A stretch of 64,000 nt of DNA, from positions 18,549,001-18,613,000 of the forward strand of contig NC_056755.1 in NCBI RefSeq assembly GCF_018687715.1, in the 5' to 3' direction. The DNA is from Carya illinoinensis (Eukaryota > Streptophyta > Magnoliopsida > Fagales > Juglandaceae). The position numbers were made by a program, and so were the translations under genes. Below, one piece after another: positions 60,896-64,000 of this stretch. The notes beneath the pieces are model-generated. The model did no database searches and had not been told where the DNA came from. It saw only the letters and a program-made list of their open reading frames with translations. Each line of letters begins with the position of its first letter. Position 1 is the first letter of the stretch.

Positions 60896-61716
60896 TTTTC
60901 CTCTACTAAATCGGAAAATATCTAATAAATCTCTTTCCCACAACCAAATAAAGATATGCACCACACCACAACACTCTCTAGACATTGATGTAGAAGATAA
61001 GTCATAATCATCATCATCCAAGCAAGGCATGAGCCTCATGCACCGCTCACGTTGCGTTTGTGGTCCACACATTGTCACAACTCCATGACTCCAATAACCA
61101 CACATGCGACACTAATGGATTCCTTGACCTTAGAGCTTCAAGATGTATCCCACATCACTCCATTAATCCCACTGGTGCGCAAGACCCACACAACAATATG
61201 GTCGATGATTTTCATTGGGTGGAGTCTCAGATTGTGTTTTTCTGTCTTTAGCTTCCCACTATGTTTCCTTCTTTCCACAATGAGACATAGAGGTAATTCA
61301 AGTTGATATCTCTTACTAAATGCACCAAAATAGACGATCGAAACTTCTTTCTATTGATTGTAATTTCAAGCTACAACTTATTGATCCACTTGTTGCATCA
61401 ATACAAATTGCCTTTGGAAATCTCCTCACGAACTAACTTGAACCTATGATTCACTACATGTTTCTCTTAATTCACCCCCCTTACCTTTGAGAAAAGGGCA
61501 ACGAATCAAAGGTTCGTGCCAATTTTTCTCCTTATATCTCTTATTTTTGTATGAGGTACCCCATCCTCTCCTCTTGTAATGAAGTTTAACATAGGATACC
61601 CCACTTTCCCCCACTTGTATCTCTGGTTTTAATTTTATAGATAGTTGTTTAAAAAAAAGAAAGAAATACATGGGAGGTAGAGTTTTGGGTGCAAAGTTGT
61701 GAAAATTTTAGCTTTT
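60896..61716. other. intergenic, no gene seen
   Basis: Moderately AT-rich. Short frames at 61052-61306 and 61444-61671 have no domain. It may include the U3 end of the putative LTR to its left. Confidence 0.4.
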
Positions 61717-61721
61717 CAATG

Positions 61722-62022
61722 TGTTCAAGCTGCACTTGCACACACAGTACATGCAACCCATGCAATGTCTACCACTAATGATGGAGCACATGCAGCAGAC
61801 CAGAGCACGTTCACATTCCATGCAACTCTTGCACCCACTAAGCTGCATGCAACCAACCACCCATTATAGCACTCACATTGCGCATGTCATTGTACAATCT
61901 CTGCTAATTGTTGTATTCTTTCTATTGGTAGAGAATATTCCTTGTCTAGATAATGTATATAAATAGAGGCTAAACCCTACTGTAAAGTGAAGAATATATA
62001 CAAAGTTTATTTTATCTTAACA
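61722..62022 (+). repeat. 5' LTR of the Copia deletion derivative
   Basis: A TATA box TATATAAA is at 61956-61963, followed by the leader TAGAGGCTAAACCC. The open frame 61721-61966 lies in LTR sequence and is not a gene. Confidence 0.92.
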
Positions 62023-62057
62023 TGGTATCAAAGCAATACCAAGACTAACTGTCCACC

Positions 62058-62830
62058 ATGAACGATACCCCTCCTCCTTCTTCTTCCTCAACCTCCCTCC
62101 CAAATCTTTCCCATGTCATTTCTGTAAAACTCAGTCACAAGAACTACCTTTTATGGAATGTGCAAATTGTTCCCTATCTGAAAGGCCAATGCTTCTTCAA
62201 ATATGTTGATGGTACCCATCCCCCTCCTCCCTTCAAATTACTATTTAACACTCCCAACCCAGAGTACGATGTATGGATGCAGCATGACCAGCTCATCATG
62301 TCTGTGTTAATCTTGTCTCTCTTTGAGCTCGTCATGGCTCAGGTCGTAGGATGCCTTTCTACACGTAATGTCTGGACCTCTATTGAGAAAACCTTTGCCT
62401 CTACATCTCAAGCTTGACTTGTTCAAATCCAGTTTCAACTAGCATCCCTCAAGAAGGGATCTGACCCTATTTCTATCTATTTTAGAAAAGACAATTCCCT
62501 TGCTAACACCATGAGTGCAACTGGTCATCCCTTACCATCCAAAGAATTCGTTCCATACCTTTTAGCTAGGCTTGGTCCATATTTTGATGCCCTAGTGTCT
62601 TCTGTCACTACTTGCATCGATCTCATTTCCACTGAGGAGCTACTGAGTCATCTTCTTGCACATGAGGCACGACTGCAGCATCATGCAGCTAATCTATCTC
62701 TCTTTTCTCCTCTAGAGCTCTTTATAAATTTTTCAGCTCATGGTCGTGGTCACAACAATGGAACTCGCGAACATAACAGTGGAAATCGTGGTCGTGGAAA
62801 TAGCACTCACAACTGCTCCTCTCCTTTACT
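62058..62830 (+). pseudogene. Copia gag, N-terminal and central part
   Basis: ATG at 62058, 36 bases after the LTR. Gag words include HVISVKLSHKNYLLWNVQI and FFKYVDGTHPPP. A TGA at 62415-62417 replaces a probable Arg codon. The same frame continues with VQIQFQLASLKKGSD, YLLARLGPYFDALVSSVT and LLAHEARLQHH, then a Gly/Arg-rich linker (GRGHNNGT, NRGRGNSTH). The zinc knuckle expected next is missing because the deletion junction follows. Confidence 0.88.
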
Positions 62831-63060
62831 ATGATAACTTAGGGGCAACTTACTTTTCCTCCAACCCAGTATTTCAAGTCAGGAAAAAGCACGTGGAAAT
62901 TGATTTCCACTTTGTCAAGGATAGGGTTCTGAACAAGTCTCACGATTTCCTTCATTTCAGGCAAAGACTAGATCACCAACGTGCCTACAAAGCCACTCCC
63001 TGCTGCATGGTTCACTCAAATGTGTTCAAGTTTGCGCTTGAAACAACTGCTGCTTGACTT
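62824..63060 (+). pseudogene. Copia RNase H C-terminal piece
   Basis: Joined to gag in a different frame: YYDNLGATYFSSNPVFQVRKK and HVEIDFHFVKDRVL, then, after another shift, TKPLPAAWFTQMCSSLRL. This is the end of Copia RNase H, normally about 1000 codons downstream of gag. The catalytic start of RNase H is absent. Confidence 0.88.
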
Positions 63061-63069
63061 GAGGGGGTC

Positions 63070-63370
63070 TGTTAAAGCAACACCTGCTCACATAGTACAT
63101 GCAACCCATGTAACGTCTACCACTAACGATGGAGCACATGCAACAGACCAAAGCACATTTGCAGTCCACGCAACGCTTACACCCACTAAGCTACATGCAA
63201 CCAACCACTCATTATAGCACTCACACTGCACATGGCATTGTACAATCTCTACAAGTCGTAGTATTCTTTCTATTGTTAGAGAATATTCCTTGTCTGGACA
63301 ATGTATATAAATAGAGGCTAAACCCTACTATAAAGTGAAGAATATATACAAAGTTTATTTCATCTTAACA
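63070..63370 (+). repeat. 3' LTR of the Copia deletion derivative
   Basis: 301 bases, TGTTAAAGC to CTTAACA, collinear with the 5' LTR. The open frame 63129-63314 mirrors 61721-61966 and is not a gene. Confidence 0.92.
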
Positions 63371-63375
63371 CAATG

Positions 63376-64000
63376 ACTTTTTTATCCATTGAAATGTTAG
63401 GATGTTTTCTAAAGGGATTCTCTACTTTACTAGTCAAACACACATTAACAAACAACTGAGAGAGGCCTTGATAGTTTTCAAGCTTTTGTTGTGCCTTACG
63501 TCAACAACAAAATAAGAGCAAGAGCCGCAATCTATTTTCAATTTAAATCCGACTAGTAACATAGTGAAATCAACAATTATCAACAAAATATTGTATCGAT
63601 CTAGAATCCAAAACAAATCAAGCTTCATTCCACAATCCAAGCTTAAAAAATTAGCTACACATGATAATTCTAACAACAAAGATTAATCTAAGTAAAGCCA
63701 TAACAAAAGCTGAGAGAGACAGAAACCCAAAATGGAAATAAACACCAAGCTGAAACTGAACAAGAAACTGCCTCTCGTTCCGCAACAATCCAGAAGAAAA
63801 AAAAAAAGAAATTACTAAGAACTAAGAAATAAAACTGGGAACCGAACAAGAAAAGGCTAATAACGTAAAGTAAAAAAAGAAAAAGACCAGCTGAAAGCAA
63901 AAAAAATAAAACTAAGAACTAACTACTGAGAACAAAAAAAGAAGAAGTGGAAATTAATGAAAGAAGCCGTCCAGGTCTAAACGAAATGAAAGCTACTCCT
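63376..64000. other. right-hand flank, nothing recognised
   Basis: AT-rich with A runs. Frames at 63434-63679 and 63688-63900 are hydrophobic, low-complexity and without a known domain. Confidence 0.45.

Larger units (their letters stand above)
61722..63370 (+). mobile_element. non-autonomous Copia deletion derivative
   Basis: Two 301-base LTRs (61722-62022, 63070-63370; TGTT...AACA), with a perfect target duplication CAATG (61717-61721, 63371-63375), primer site TGGTATCAAAGC (62023-62034) and polypurine tract CTTGAGGGGGTC before 63070. The interior of 1047 bases holds part of gag joined to the end of RNase H; protease, integrase and RT are gone. The LTRs differ by roughly 11% by eye, so the insertion is old. 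Confidence 0.93.

Noticed and set aside
61721..63314. Paired similar frames (61721-61966, 63129-63314)
   Set aside because: They are the two LTR copies of one Copia element.
1..64000. tRNA, rRNA or other structural RNA genes
   Set aside because: Read for A/B boxes and conserved rRNA words; only the SINE at 47787-47883 has tRNA-like boxes and it does not form a complete tRNA. A covariance-model scan would settle this.

Overview
The window is plant nuclear DNA, AT-rich and made mostly of retroelements. Plant Ty1/Copia and Ty3/Gypsy proteins, initiator-Met-type primer sites (TGGTATCA...), a plant RMA-type RING E3 ligase and an exon of a plant AMT2/AMT3-type ammonium transporter all point to a flowering plant. 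Short TIR elements starting GGGCTGGTTT..GAGATGAGATGAG recall repeats common in Fagales such as walnut and relatives; that placement is an inference from memory. No bacterial, viral or organellar gene set is present.

Layout. 1-10640: a Ty3/Gypsy element (Tekay/Del-like) with LTRs of about 2.25 kb. It has a gag relic but no recognisable pol. Its 3' LTR holds a solo LTR, which holds a second solo LTR; both insertions have perfect 5-bp target duplications. 10641-11467: an older related LTR fragment. 11468-16590: AT-rich DNA with a diverged local duplication, a TIR-element candidate and a MITE. 16591-21583: intergenic with MITE-like repeats. 21584-about 24400 (minus): the only intact host gene, an RMA-type membrane-anchored RING E3 ligase with a 1.9-kb intron in its 5' UTR and a TATA box at 24425-24432.

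24441-27999 is intergenic. 28005-34758 (minus) is a Copia element with nearly identical LTRs but a wrecked coding region, split in the reverse transcriptase by a 2.6-kb solo LTR. 34764-37219 is intergenic. 37220-42137 (plus) is an older Copia element with five in-frame stops and a frameshift. 42357-43230 (minus) is a LINE fragment. 43728-44011 is an orphan ammonium-transporter exon with splice sites but a 2-base deletion. 47787-47883 is a small tRNA-derived SINE. 51464-54874 is a 3.4-kb solo LTR. 55027-57905 (minus) is a Ty3 remnant (LTR plus integrase). 58230-59585 (minus) is a Copia gag/integrase remnant. 61722-63370 (plus) is a Copia deletion derivative with both LTRs, in which gag is joined out of frame to the end of RNase H.

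Except for the RMA gene, nothing here can work as an intact protein gene. The window mainly records nested insertion, solo-LTR formation, internal deletion and nonsense decay. I found no new multi-gene system. The most interesting items are the three-level nest, a CGCTCGAGCG palindrome cluster just upstream of a TATA box in one LTR, the young-LTR/dead-coding paradox of the 28-34.8 kb Copia, the gag-RNase H deletion derivative, and long LTRs that carry their own minisatellites.
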